The position numbers and the translations under genes are program-made. A stretch of 64,000 bases of DNA. Source: Pyrenophora tritici-repentis. Taxonomy: Eukaryota; Ascomycota; Dothideomycetes; Pleosporales; Pleosporaceae. Each line of letters opens with the position of its first letter. Position 1 is the stretch's first letter. Below are positions 45,687 through 56,685 of the stretch, in pieces. The stretch lies in the NCBI RefSeq assembly GCF_003171515.1, contig NC_089395.1, positions 1,364,001 through 1,428,000 on the forward strand, read 5' to 3'. The notes under the pieces were generated by a model. That model did no database searches and was not told the DNA's origin. It saw only the letters and a program-made list of their open reading frames with translations.

Positions 45687-46415
45687 ATGATCAACATGGG
45701 TTCCAGCACGATCTACGTCGAGCCTATGCTTTGCCGCTGGCCTCCAACAAAACCCCTACCTACCGCGTACGGCGAACCAGTTGCCATAATTTCATTGGAC
45801 AAGGTCAAAGGCAAGAAGATGGTCCTCCGCATCTACCGTGGGGTCCTGAGCCATTACGCCCCGGTTTTCGGTAAGCTCGTGGAACCCGAAGGCGTGTCGG
45901 AAGATACCATCTACCTCAAAGATGTATCTTCCGATACATTCAGCATCTTCATCGACTGGGTTAATACTAGTAACATCTACATTCCCAGCCTTGCGCTAGA
46001 CGACACATGGCAATCTTTCATAGATGCTCACGAGTTCGCCAAGGTCTACGGTATCCAGGATTTTGAGAACCGCGTACTCGACGCATTCTACTCTACCCTG
46101 AGCAAGGCACCATACATCAGCTTTCATGCCATGACAATCGTTTACAACGGGACCGACGGCACTTCATAACTGCGGAAGCTGCTCGCTAGCTACGTCTTCA
46201 ACCTCCACTATCACGGCCGTGCAATCTTCCAAGATCAAGACAAAATTCCCGGGGGCCTTATGTCGGACCTGTTCGACTTGTCGTCTCTGCAACAACAAGC
46301 AATGGGATATCTTGAATGGGCGTCCGAGGCCGAGCTCGAGGCCGAGGTTGAGACAAACATGCAGACTACCAAGGACACCTTCTGTGATATGTGTCACAAC
46401 CACGGTGGTCGTTAG
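45687..46415 (+). pseudogene. BTB/POZ-domain protein gene interrupted by an in-frame stop
   Basis: The frame starting at the ATG at 45687 (MINMGSST; a second ATG at 45696) reads a BTB-like domain: LDKVKGKKMVLRIYRGVLSHYAPVF, YLKDVSSDTFSIFIDWVNTSNI and a helical SFIDAHEFAKVYGIQDFENRVLDAFY, about 160 residues. It ends at TAA (46167-46169). The same frame continues without another stop for 81 codons, LRKLLASYVFNLHYHGRAIF...MCHNHGGR, to TAG at 46413-46415, and the continuation has the composition and helical periodicity of the C-terminal part of fungal BTB proteins. A single change of a CAA codon to TAA (C to T in a CpA context) explains the break and is the typical RIP-type transition. A short protein from the first part might still be made. 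Two intact minus-strand BTB genes follow. Confidence 0.72.
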
Positions 46416-47103
46416 TCTGACGCACATGACCCTACGGCTCCTCTCAGGTAAGTGATAACTCCCGATTGTTGTCGACAACAGCTTACAAGATAACAGGGTC
46501 ATATAGACTGAGTGACTCGACAAGAGCATCAGTACCCACAACGTCACTGTAGTGATAGGGATACGGCATCGACAGGTACTTCAGGCCATTGAATGCAGAC
46601 GTGGACACTCCTTTTAGCGACCCCAGACGGTATACAAAGAGTATGGATGGCAGGAAGTAGATGACATTGAGGACTCCAGATAACTACAGGGAGTGATCAA
46701 GGAAGAGACGGTTATGTACTATCTAACCGAATATATCCTGGCTACTATACGATATATCTGAATTTGCTGCATGGTTTGAAGCTGGTGAACAGGGATTTCA
46801 ATTTTCATCTCAAGGGACGGAACACATGAGGGTAGAATTACTGTAAGCTATCAAGTTCAATTTGTAGGGTTTCTATGTTAAGCACATGTTACATTTGTAT
46901 GACTATCTTTATCGTGTTTAAGACATGAGGTAGTGAAGCAAGGTTGAATCAAGCAACTCAATCTTTCAGCTTCAAAGCCAATCAGACAACCTAGAAGTAC
47001 ACTCACCCTAGAGCTAATTGATCAAGTAATTCATTAATTCGATTCTAATCGTGAAGCCACAATCTAAAAGTATAGACCCATCCCCTCATTTTCAATGACC
47101 CCT
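46416..47103. other. Intergenic region between two convergent BTB genes
   Basis: About 690 bp, A/T-rich, particularly 46720-47060. No coding frame supported. Confidence 0.4.
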
Positions 47104-48344
47104 CTAGTACCGCTCTCTCGGCGGCAAGGGCTTTAGCAAATCCCTCATCCTCGCATCAGACTCCTCCTGGAATAGCCTCTTCATTTCCCTAACCCCCTCA
47201 TCATCCTCTTTGTCTTCTACTTCGTCAGACAAACTCCACTCGTCCTCCTCGCTCTTTCCCCTCCCCCCACCTCTTCCATACCCACCTCGTCCTCCAACCA
47301 TTCCACTCCCAGGCCTCGGTCCATTACGCCACCCCTTTCCTCTCCTCATACTTGCCCTTCCTAAAAACCTTTGCCAAACCCTCGGATTAGGACTATGCCT
47401 CCTTCCACTCCTACCATCATCCGTATCCGTATCCGAATCCCTGTCGTGATGATCATGGTACTGGGCACAAACTCGTTCCGCCTTATCCGCCAACCATCCC
47501 TGCTTCCCCAGTCTGCCTCCCTCTTGAAAAGGTACGCCTTCCACCTCGGCCGCCAATCCCAAACAATCTGCCAGAAATTCCTTGGGGACAATGTCTAGCC
47601 TGGTTTGCATTTCTGAGGCGCTGCCGATCGCGAGGATGGTGCAGATGAGAAGATCGCGGAGGGGGGAGGGGTGCGATGTAGCGTCGTATGCGGGGCGGTT
47701 GAATGCGTACATGGTGTGGAGGGGGGTTATGGACGTGGTGGTGATGATGGTGGAGAGAATGGCGTTATGAAGGGGGAGGATGACATGGTCTTTGGCGAAG
47801 GTGAATAGCGGAATGAGCATGTGGATGGCGGGGGTTTGTGTGCCTTCGTCGATATACGTGTTGGTGTGTGGGTCGTCCGTGTCGCTGTTTCTCTCTTCGT
47901 ATACGTCATCATTCATGTCTTTATCTATGTCTTCGCTTCTGCCTTCATCCGTGTCGTCCTTCGTATCATGGTCGTCGGAGGGGATGACAATCGTGCCAGT
48001 CTTCAGAAACGCAACAAAAACCGAGAACACTGCTGGCTTTTCATCTGGTAATGCCATTTCCTTGTTTGGGTTCTTCTGGTTCTTTTTAAGCCTATGCCAT
48101 TGTTAATATCACATCCTTTGCCCCTTTTCCATCTTCAGATCAAGCCCTGACACAAAAAAAGCTAAAACAAGACAGTTACATACCAATCGCGGAAGCATCC
48201 AGGACAAGCCCGCACGAGCGCCGCTTCCACTTCAAACTCCTTACATTCACTACCATGGCCAACTTTGAAAATCACGTCTTTGCTGTTGGTGGTGAACACT
48301 GGGGGGACGTATGGCGCACAGCATGGCACTGTAATGGGTGGCAT
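47104..48344 (-). CDS. BTB/POZ-domain protein with acidic and RG-rich C-terminal region
   Basis: Minus-strand exons 48344-48184 and 48091-47104, joined over a 92-bp intron, encode 382 residues. The join rebuilds the BTB fold: KDVIFKVGHGSECKEFEVEAALVRACPGCFRDW, then (exon 2) LKKNQKNPNKEMALPDEKPAVFSVFVAFLKTG. The start is taken at the ATG at 48344 because the longer reading begins with TTG. The loop after the BTB strand is strongly acidic (HDTKDDTDEGRSEDIDKDM). The second half has a helical region typical of fungal BTB proteins (HMLIPLFTFAKDHVILPLHNAIL), then a basic, glycine-rich segment (GRGGYGRGGGRGK) and an acidic tail. Such proteins usually serve as substrate adaptors or self-associating scaffolds; the partner is unknown. 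It belongs to the local group of BTB genes at 45.7-50 kb. Confidence 0.8.
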
Positions 48345-49222
48345 TTCTTCGATATGCGGGTGGTAGTGGGTGGGTGAGTGCTGGTATAGAGGGGTTTGTG
48401 GTGTAGGCGGCGAGAAGTTCAAGCTATATACCCAAGCGGCTTAAGCTGCAGAGTGCACGTGCAAACAAGTGAAAATGAAAGTGAAAGTGAAGAAGCACAC
48501 GCACTTCACCCCAAGCATGTATCCAGCAACCGCAGTTAAAACATTCTATACAACACATTATAACCAGCACCTAGATATCATAAAGTACCTGAAAGTGTGT
48601 GTAAGCAACACCTAACAAGCGTGTCTAGCGACTACAGTAGCCGTTGTACACTAGTATGTGAAGTATTCCATGACACTCAGGTGCCTGCCGGTGAGATGTA
48701 AATATCGCGCATCCCAAGTCTTGCTGGAAGGAAGATCTTATATCTCGCGGTATTGTGCACGTGGTGCAGTGTAGCAAGCGCATGTGCGCACTTGGGGGGA
48801 GCAGGGTTACGTCATGGGATATACAGAGTTTGTGATGAGATGGTCACTGTGACTAGAAAGGAAAATCATGTGCTAGATTAGGGATTGGAAGAGCCATGTA
48901 TGTAAGGACTACGCTTGGGGTGGGTTAGTTCACGAGGTGCATGTGATTTGTAAACTAGATTTGAACTTGAAGTTGAGTTCGATCGGTAGTATCTCTCTAC
49001 GGATTTGAACAAGTAGTTACAGTCCTCCAAGGGTGTGAACTCTCTACGGCTTTGAACAAGACACGTAGTTCCGGTCCTCCACCAGTATGGAATCCATCCC
49101 AAATGTAGTATCCATTTCTCCCTGGAGCAAAGCCAGTGCATTGATGCTGTGTTCGGATGCTTCCACGCCGTTATCCGTCGCTCTTAGCCGTGAAAATCGG
49201 AACAGCGAGGTGATGCGCTGCC
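48345..49222. other. Intergenic region containing a decayed MITE copy
   Basis: About 880 bp between two minus-strand BTB genes. It contains the MITE relative at 48568-48683 and GTGAAA-type short repeats near 48469-48490. Otherwise no feature. Confidence 0.45.
48568..48683. mobile_element. Diverged copy of the MITE at 22.9 kb
   Basis: 116 bp that align end to end with 22928-23040. The most conserved part is the right half (shared GCGACTACAGT, the TACACTA core and the ending CAGGTG), and the left end reads CACCTAGATATCATAAAGTA. Several differences are G to A or C to T relative to the first copy (GGGTG versus AGATA, CTGGCG versus CTAGCG, GTGGCC versus GTAGCC, CACCCAG versus CACTCAG). The terminal inverted repeats have lost most of their pairing, and no clear target-site duplication remains. 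Confidence 0.75.
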
Positions 49223-49975
49223 TTAATCCTCATCGGTTTTGATTGACTCCAAGTCATGATCGTGAAAATTCTCGCAGAGGTGATCTTTGGCGTTCTGAAT
49301 ATGATCAAGGCGCTGGCCCTTTGTTAGGCGCTTCAGATAGCCGACTCCTTGTTTATGCTCGTACGACATGTTGATAGTTTCCCACAGAATATCCCTGTCA
49401 ATTTTTTTGCGACGAGATGTTGACATAGCAGTATCGCCATTCTCAAAGACCCATTCAGCTGACATCCGTCGCACCTCACTATCTTCTTCTGTGAGTTTGT
49501 AGATGGCCACGATGGTAGACGGAATCATCACGCCCAGCTCAACAAGATGGAGGTAGAAGGCATCTAAAAGAGCATTACCAAATTCGTTAATATCATACTC
49601 GTTCGAAAACTCGTAAGCCGTAGCCAGAGACTCCAATACCATGTGCGCGGCGAAGGTTGAGATGGCAAGCTCTCCTGTGTTCAGCCAGTAGAAGAAGAGT
49701 TCGAAAATATCCACGGCAGAGCAAAAAGGGGTTTTGTATTTATGGAGGTTCATAGAGCCTGTATCTCCTTTCCACTCATCTTCCAAACGTTTGCTGAACC
49801 AGATAGAAGAATGTTTCAAGACCTCACGGTAAACATGGAAGACCTTGTCTTCGAAGTCGTCACAGTCGTTCTCGACAGTCAATGCGAAGATTCTGTCGTA
49901 GGTGCTAGGCGGGAGCTTAGAGGGCCGGTGGCTGCAAGGTATGCGTTCGGCAGCGGCGACTGGCTGGGCGCCCAT
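49223..49975 (-). CDS. BTB/POZ-domain protein, 250 residues
   Basis: Start chosen at the ATG at 49975 (MGAQPVAAAERIPCSH). The frame is open further upstream but only to a TTG at 50131. The BTB-like domain is FALTVENDCDDFEDKVFHVYREVLKHSSIWFSKRL, then SAVDIFELFFYWLNTGEL, and a helical LESLATAYEFSNEYDINEFGNALLDAFYLHLVE. The WLNTG motif is shared with the other BTB genes here (WVNTS, FLKTG, WINTG). The C-terminal part is helical and charged (YEHKQGVGYLKRLTKGQRLDHIQNAKDHLCENF) and ends DLESIKTDED. No signal peptide is required in this start model. The function is unknown, with protein interaction assumed from the fold. Confidence 0.75.
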   Translation of the reverse strand: MGAQPVAAAERIPCSHRPSKLPPSTYDRIFALTVENDCDDFEDKVFHVYREVLKHSSIWFSKRLEDEWKGDTGSMNLHKYKTPFCSAVDIFELFFYWLNTGELAISTFAAHMVLESLATAYEFSNEYDINEFGNALLDAFYLHLVELGVMIPSTIVAIYKLTEEDSEVRRMSAEWVFENGDTAMSTSRRKKIDRDILWETINMSYEHKQGVGYLKRLTKGQRLDHIQNAKDHLCENFHDHDLESIKTDED

Positions 49976-50871
49976 TTCGATCCAGTGTGCCCTGAGGCTG
50001 CGTGTCGCGCGCTGAGCGCTGAGAGATGTGCTGTACAAAGTGCCGAGTCGACAATTGTGCGGCCCCGGTGAAGTTGAAAAGAGTAGCGAAGCTAACAACA
50101 GAAGAGGGGTCAACAGATCCAAAGTAGCCAAAAGGCAACGAATAGACTAGCGCGATTAGTCCCATACATTGCTCCGTGCGTAGGACCTCTACGGTTGCCT
50201 GGCAGAGCAAACGGATGCTCAAGCTGTCTCAATCGGGACGATCTAGTGGAGAGGCACCTGGAAGCTGCACTGCCGGAAATTTGCCACTGTACATGTCAGC
50301 CTACACTTGCGCGAACGGTCGGCGCTTGATCAAGTACTGATACACGAGAGATATGATTTTTCAATTGATGGTGAGTGAGCGAGAGACAGAACGAAGAGAG
50401 CAAAAGCAAGTAAACTGAATCACACACCGTCAACACCCACAAAACGCCCCGACAGAAACACCAACCCTTGCATTAAAACATCATACATATTCATCTATCT
50501 ACCTACAACCTTACCCCATCCATCCCCCATTCCCCATACCCCCATCCATACGCCTCACCCCCCACCTCATCACCACATACCCCATCATCACCAGAAAAAT
50601 ATAAAAACGCAATAGTAAGACATACGACACCATCCATCTCACAACCCCCCACCAAAAAAACGCCGAGACAGAACAACAGAAAAAAAACTCGCCTGCTCCC
50701 CAGCTAAAGACGCCTGATCAGCCAGTTATAATGATGCAGAGGTATCAGACGAAGACGAAGAGGAAGATATTTAAAAAACGCCAAAGTAGAGTGTGTTGAA
50801 GAAGAGAAAGAAGAACATCTGCGAAGTAAAAAAAGAAGAGAAGAGAAGAGAGAACAAAAAGCACACTCTTT
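49976..50871. other. Intergenic region upstream of the BTB gene and 3' flank of the Munc13-like gene
   Basis: About 900 bp. From about 50400 to 50700 the plus strand is rich in A and C (CCCATCC-like tracts). GAAGA repeats near 50750-50860 are probably 3' UTR of the minus-strand Munc13-like gene. No gene seen. Confidence 0.4.
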
Positions 50872-53800
50872 TTAACGTCTCGACGGGCCTGTCATACGTC
50901 CACCGCCAGAGTTGAGACTTTGGCGGACTATCATTTCTGCGGCTTGGGCGGCGGCAAGACGTTCCTGTGGGGGTATTATTAGCAGGATTCAGGACGCGCA
51001 AATGGATCAATGTCATACCTTTTGTCTACTTCGATCCTTGAGGTAGCGTTCCGCCTCGGGCCTCATTCTCAATATACGCAATATCATATCGTCATTGGGT
51101 TCGGCCTGTGCTTCTTTTCTCTTCTCTTCCTTGGCCTTCTTCATTGTACCCAGGTTACGTGACAGCATGACAGTCTTGTGTTTTCTAGTCGGCATACCAA
51201 CAAGTCCCGCAGCACCACCGAATTGATGACCCATGGTGGGTGGTGCAGACATGCGGTTCAACCGTTGTGTCTGCTCTTGTTGTCTTCGTGCGCTGGCTGC
51301 AGCCATGGATTCAGATGTGCGGATGAGATCTTCCGTCGCCTCAAAGTAGAAGAAGTTTAGGTTTTGGAGCTCGTGGTATTTCGGCGACTTGAGAACGTCC
51401 ATGGGTACACCCTCAACGTTACCGTCCTCATCAACTGCGTGGAAGAAGTCGAACAACATCTTCAACCACTTGAAAACGATGTCGAGCTCTTGTTGAGTCA
51501 ACGGGCGCTGTTGTGATAGCTTGTCGGAAAGTGGTGGTACAAGTAGGGACTCTATTGTTGCCAAGGCCTCTTTCCACAATCTCGTCATGACCATGATCAT
51601 GGCAGCATCAGTCAGTGTTTGCTTCATGATGGCAAAGTTCTCGTCAAAGTAGGTGAACAAAGGACCAAGTGCCGACGCGATGTCGTGCTGTGTAGGACCT
51701 TGGACAACCGACATGGGTCGAGCGGATCGGAAGTTGCCCAAGTAATTCGTTACTTTTGAGGCAACACCCTTGTTGAGCAGGGCATCAAGCGACCGGCGAG
51801 AGAGCTTGTATCCAATAAAGGATGAGAGCTGATGATGTTAGCTGGAACCATACACCAAATAACAATCTGCCTACCTTGTCCGTAATCTTCCGTGTCATGT
51901 CACGCTCAGTCCTCTTAAGTGTTCTGAATGACTTGCCAAAGTAGAATTGGATGTCGTCTCGCTCTCCCTCCATACTCACACGCAGCAGCAGGCGACCTTG
52001 TGTATCCAGATCGAGCCAGTACTCGCGGGGCATGTAGTCTCGGAAGTGCGATGGGTCTAACTTGAGTGATGTACGACCAACACAGTCATGATCACCCATG
52101 GCATCCCAATCCCAAATCGTGGCAACCACGTTGAGCGGACCGTTGGTGGTAATGTCGATTGTCTCATCCCAGCGTGGGTTCAGGTTGCGATAGACTACCC
52201 GAGTCTTTGCCAGACGCTTTTGGTACTCATCACCCAGAACAACATAAGGATCACTGAGTCCATTCATATCGCACGCCTTCAGGTCTTCAGCCTCGATGAT
52301 CTTGATGGTAAAGACAAAGTTGTTGTTTCGCGGGCGTTGAGCTGGTGGCGGAGAGTATTTTTGGATAACCTCTGCACAAGCGTCTACACCAATTTCGCGC
52401 TCGAGCTTATCTAATTGCTGCATTGCATACTCGATGTTGTTGAGTTTGACAAGGGACTAGACTCATTAGTTTCGAACATATACATCAAACTCATTACTTA
52501 CTTCTGGGTAAAACTGGAACGGCTCGACATTCTCCTTTTGGCTGTAAAAGTCCTTGACCGTAGACAACCACTTCTCTTGTCTTGTTTGATTAGCAGCAGC
52601 TTCCTGCTCGGGCGTAAGGCGGTCCATCTCTTTGGCGAACTTTTGCTCCACAAGCTCGCAGTATCTTGCAAGTGCGATACCAATCGATTTTGACACGGCT
52701 GTCATAAACTTAGCGTATTGAACGTCGTTATCCCAGTTCAGGGCAACAATCTGCTCGATACTCTGATTGAACGACCGGAAAATGTCCACAACTGAGACGC
52801 TGTGGCGCTCATCGTCCATAGGAATGGGATTCTGCGACTCAATCTGGAACTGGTCTGCCTTGAAGGCGTTCTCGACCCACCCAATCAAGTTTTGGTCTGT
52901 CATTTGAATCCATCTCCAGACAAAGTCCTGTAGCTGATCTTCAATGCTAAATGCAAAGCTCTTGTCTGGTAGAGCATCGCTGTGTATGCGACGAATCTCG
53001 ACAAGCTCCTTGTACAAGTCGAATCCATCTTGTACTGGCACATCTTCTCCCTTGCTATGCGCAACATCCATAATCCGCGCAACCAGGTCTCGCGCATCGG
53101 CAGCATACGCAGGAAACATCTTCTCCACAAGACACATCATAGGGCTAGCGCCCATGACTTCAGGGTTCTTCCGATACCGCTTCTGTATACGCTCGCAGAG
53201 CTTAACCACGGCGCGTCCAAGCTCGATAACATGGAAGAATTCCCACTCTTCTTTGGTGTCGGGGATATGCTTTGCGAGAAGCTCACGATACACTTCACCA
53301 GCCTTCTGTCTCAAGCCCTGGCGTAATTGCTCAGTGAACTTGTCCATGTCTTCCTCTGTGCCAGGAAACGTGGGATCGTCGTAGATGTGGCTCTCGAGTA
53401 TGTACATGACTGGCCCGAGCCCAGGCGGTTTGGGGTCGTACACGCACATCATCAGCTCATACAGTTCACGCAACAAGCAGTCGTGTAACGCTAGCAAGAT
53501 CTGCTGATTAAGTGCATAGTCCTGAATTGTCCACTTGGACCGATCAAACAAGGATTCTTGTACTGGGATTTGACTCATTCGACGTGACTTGGTGTCTACT
53601 GGCGGGGGCTCCTTGACGTAGTTAAAGGCTGCGTCGAGAGTATCTAGACTGATTTCTTGGTCAATGTACTTGTCGCGGATGACATCCAGGAACAATACAA
53701 GACGCGAAAACTGAGGAATCCGCCACCTGACGGCTATCTCGTTCAAGAGTTCGGCCGAGTGCTTTGACAGTAGCTTGACAGGCGGGTCCTCGCTAGTTGC

Positions 53801-55117
53801 CTCGCTTGGTTCAAGTTCGGTATCCGCCAAGTCGTACGTCAATGCTTCTTTCAGGATCGCACGGTACGTGGCACGTGGATCTGTGGGTATAAAGGTATAT
53901 GACGACGTGTCATTTGGGTCGTCTGAGATGTTGAGCCCGCTCATGTCCACGGGCTGGTCAATGACGTAGCTGTTCTCAGAGGACACAGAACCCTGCCTGG
54001 ATCCACTAGAGAGGGGGTCCAAAGTTGACTTTGGCCTGAATTGTGGTACAGACCCGGGAGAACTCTTTGCAAGTTCCGGGTTGGACTGGATGATGGCTAG
54101 AATCATCTGCGAGAGGTCTGGTATTTCTTGATTCTTCCACGCCTCATAAGCCTCTTCGGTATCAAAGTCGTCGCTGTTGAGCGTCTTCTTTGTCATGAGA
54201 CTCAGATGTGCCTGATAGGTCTTGAGATCCTGCAAAGCAGCCTTTTCAGTCCATACAGCCTTATATCGATCGATATCGGCTTGCACGTCGGAGTACCCAA
54301 CAGCAAAGATGCGTGACACCACCAGGACCAGTGGCATATCTTTGACCTCATAGCTTCTTGGGACTTCCACTTCGACTGTTTTGCCTCCCGACCCGCCATT
54401 ACGCTGATTCTCGGCTGCTAGATCCTGATCATGTACCAAAAGCTTCTTTTCCATGGTGGCCAGTCGATGGGCGAGTTCTGGGCGGTCCTTGGCCCAATCG
54501 TAGTGCACGAGGATAGAGCTAACGAGTCGTAGGAAGAGAGCAACATGTCGGTCCACCATGAGCTTCCAACTGTCGTCTCCTGGCGCCTTGCCTTTGCCCA
54601 GCTCCTTTGTGGCGTTTGAGTAGAAGATCAAGAGCAAATCCTCAACTCTCCTGTCCTTGTCCATGTTCTTCCTAAAAGACGGATCCTTGAAGGCGTTCAA
54701 GAAGACGGCAAACGTCCGCTTGACCGTGGCATCCTGAAACTCAGGCATGCGCTCTGTGCCCATCAGCACCTTTGTTATCCGCTTATCGAGGGCGGCCATG
54801 AAGTCGCGAGGGAAGCGGGTGCTCTTGGAATCTCTTATTAGAGAGAAGTCCTTCATGAGGTCGTTGATGGACGTCGAGGACCGCTGGACTTGCTTGGGCG
54901 CGGCAGGCACATGCTGAACTCGCTTCTGGCGAGGCTGGAGCAGATATGCCAGATATGCCACGCGGAGGGCGTAGAGGTAGGCATCTTGGGCGGATACGGG
55001 GCGCTTCCCACGGGCGGTCGCGGAGCCCTGGCGTTGCAGACCCTCTCGCGAAGCAAGGCTGTTTATGCGACGGTTGCTCCCCCCGGGTGCCCTCCATTGC
55101 AGAGGTCGTGTTGGGGA
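50872..55117 (-). CDS. Munc13/UNC13-like C2-domain protein
   Basis: Minus-strand exons 55117(?)-52502, 52456-51875, 51828-51019 and 50964-50872; the three introns are 45-54 bp. The first part (DAYLYALRVAYLAYLLQPRQKRVQ, RSSTSINDLMKDFSLIRDSKSTRFP) is a conserved fungal start region. It is followed by the helical MUN/MHD1 domain (for example SIEDQLQDFVWRWIQMTDQNLIGWV). A C2 domain in exon 2 (FTIKIIEAEDLKACDMNGLSDPYVVLG, NPRWDETIDI, IWDWDAMGDHDCVG) keeps calcium-type aspartates, and an MHD2 region is in exon 3. These proteins prime vesicles for exocytosis in animals; the fungal role is probably polarised secretion. The 5' end is unresolved. The frame is open up to 55117 but contains no ATG before the one at 54856, so an upstream exon is likely. 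The C-terminus ends MTGPSRR. Confidence 0.85.
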
Positions 55118-55988
55118 TCAATTGTGTGGGTGCAGGAGTATGGCCGCAGTTGGGCGCATATCACGGCCGTCGTGGTGCTATGCGTGTTCGGGGGGCTGCA
55201 GCTGCCCAGCGGGATGACTTGGTGGGGTCGTGCCTTCTCTTGTGACTTGTCCGCAAGACCGGGACGTCTGCTTTCACGGTGTTGTCTGAATCTGGTCCTA
55301 GACCGAGATTTGGTGTTGTCGGCAGTATCTTTGGGCGTCGCGTCGTGGCTCGTGGCTCGTGGCTGACGGGCTGCTGGTGGCGCGAAGATCCACCGCAGTG
55401 CGTCACTTGTTGATGGTTTGCAGGGAGCCCGGAGCCCTAGATTGCTGACTGGGTCTCTCACGTCGCCATTGAAACAAAGCTTTCCTTAGTTTAATTACCC
55501 GTACGATTCTTGTTCTATGGCGCCATGTCTTCCCGAGCTATCCTACTTGCGCACCTACCGTGTCAGCTAACTACCGGCAAATGCCAGCAAACGTCACCCT
55601 CATATCGATAGCCGACCTTCGTCACATGCGACTTTCCAGTCACCCAATGTCACTTCATCGCATGATTGTAATACCTGCCTGAGGTAACTTGCCTGTGCCA
55701 TATGCTTACAATGTACCTCTGAGCTCGGCACCTGGGCCCGCACATGAATGGCAAATGCACAAACTTCATGATGCCTAGGTAACTTGCAACGAAATCGGGT
55801 AGCGTGATTCCATCGTACCTTTCCATCTAGAATCACCAAGTCGCCACTGCCCTGCACAGTTTCGGCATGTAACAACACATACAACCCTCATCCATAGACG
55901 CCGCGACGTAAACAATTCACGCGTCTGAAACCTCACGAATCAGCCACCACCGCGCAAGACAAGCGCATCCACCACGACCCCCACCACG
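55118..55988. other. Region upstream of the Munc13-like gene and of the bHLH gene
   Basis: About 870 bp between divergent genes. It probably contains the missing first exon of the Munc13-like gene, but I could not place a start and splice pair. Open minus-strand frames here (for example 55063-55461) lack an ATG and are not supported as independent genes. Confidence 0.4.
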
Positions 55989-56366
55989 ATGCCCGATTCT
56001 CAAAGCCCTACCAACCCTGCCGACCGGCCCCGCCTCACCGAAGCCCAGAAGAAGGAGAACCACATTCGCTCCGAGCAAAAACGCCGCGAAGCCATTAGAG
56101 AAGGCTTCGACCGGCTCGCCTCCATCGTGCCTGGCCTCGAAGGTCAAGGACGTAGCGAGGCCGTCGTACTGGGCGGTGCTATAAGACTCATGCGCGAGAA
56201 GATTGTGGAGCGCCAGCAGATTATTGCAGACGCACAGGCAAAGGGTGTGGATACAACGGGGTGGGAGTTGGACAAGGAGACGATGGAGGCGTGTGCTCGG
56301 CAAATGGAAAGGACGCTTGCAGAGGACCGACAAGAAGAGAAGGACGCAGAGATCAAGAGGGAGTGA
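55989..56366 (+). CDS. Small bHLH transcription factor (Ino4-like)
   Basis: A single exon of 125 residues from the ATG at 55989. The bHLH domain covers about residues 20-71: basic region KKENHIRSEQKRREAIREGFDRL with H, E and R at the positions that contact a CANNTG E-box, a short loop (VPGLEGQGRSEAVV), and helix 2 LGGAIRLMREKIVERQQIIAD, extended by a coiled-coil-like segment and an acidic tail (EDRQEEKDAEIKRE). Small size and domain position resemble yeast Ino4, the dimer partner of Ino2 in phospholipid-gene control. In filamentous fungi the target genes are mostly unknown. There is no activation domain, so it probably works as a heterodimer. Confidence 0.85.
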   Translation: MPDSQSPTNPADRPRLTEAQKKENHIRSEQKRREAIREGFDRLASIVPGLEGQGRSEAVVLGGAIRLMREKIVERQQIIADAQAKGVDTTGWELDKETMEACARQMERTLAEDRQEEKDAEIKRE

Positions 56367-56685
56367 TATGGGGTGATAACATAAGTGACGTGCTGGTCGC
56401 GGGGTCGTGTACATATGCCGAGTATATATCGCATAGTGCGTGCTGGATACACATGACATGGATACCCGACATCCTTCAGAATATTGTTGTCAAGCCCCTA
56501 CAATAAAACCCATAACCCAATATCATCACATCATACGACCACCCGCCTCTCCCACATCCCATGTATTCACCCACGCACATACCACCTCTTATCGATAAGC
56601 CAAATCCCCAAAATTATCTTTCACATGCCACACCCCCGCTCAAGCCCTACCAACGCAAATCCCCAAAACAAGAAGAATAAAGAAA
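56367..56685. other. Short intergenic region between the bHLH and Hpm1 genes
   Basis: 319 bp. A C/A-rich leader precedes the ATG at 56686. No other feature. Confidence 0.4.
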
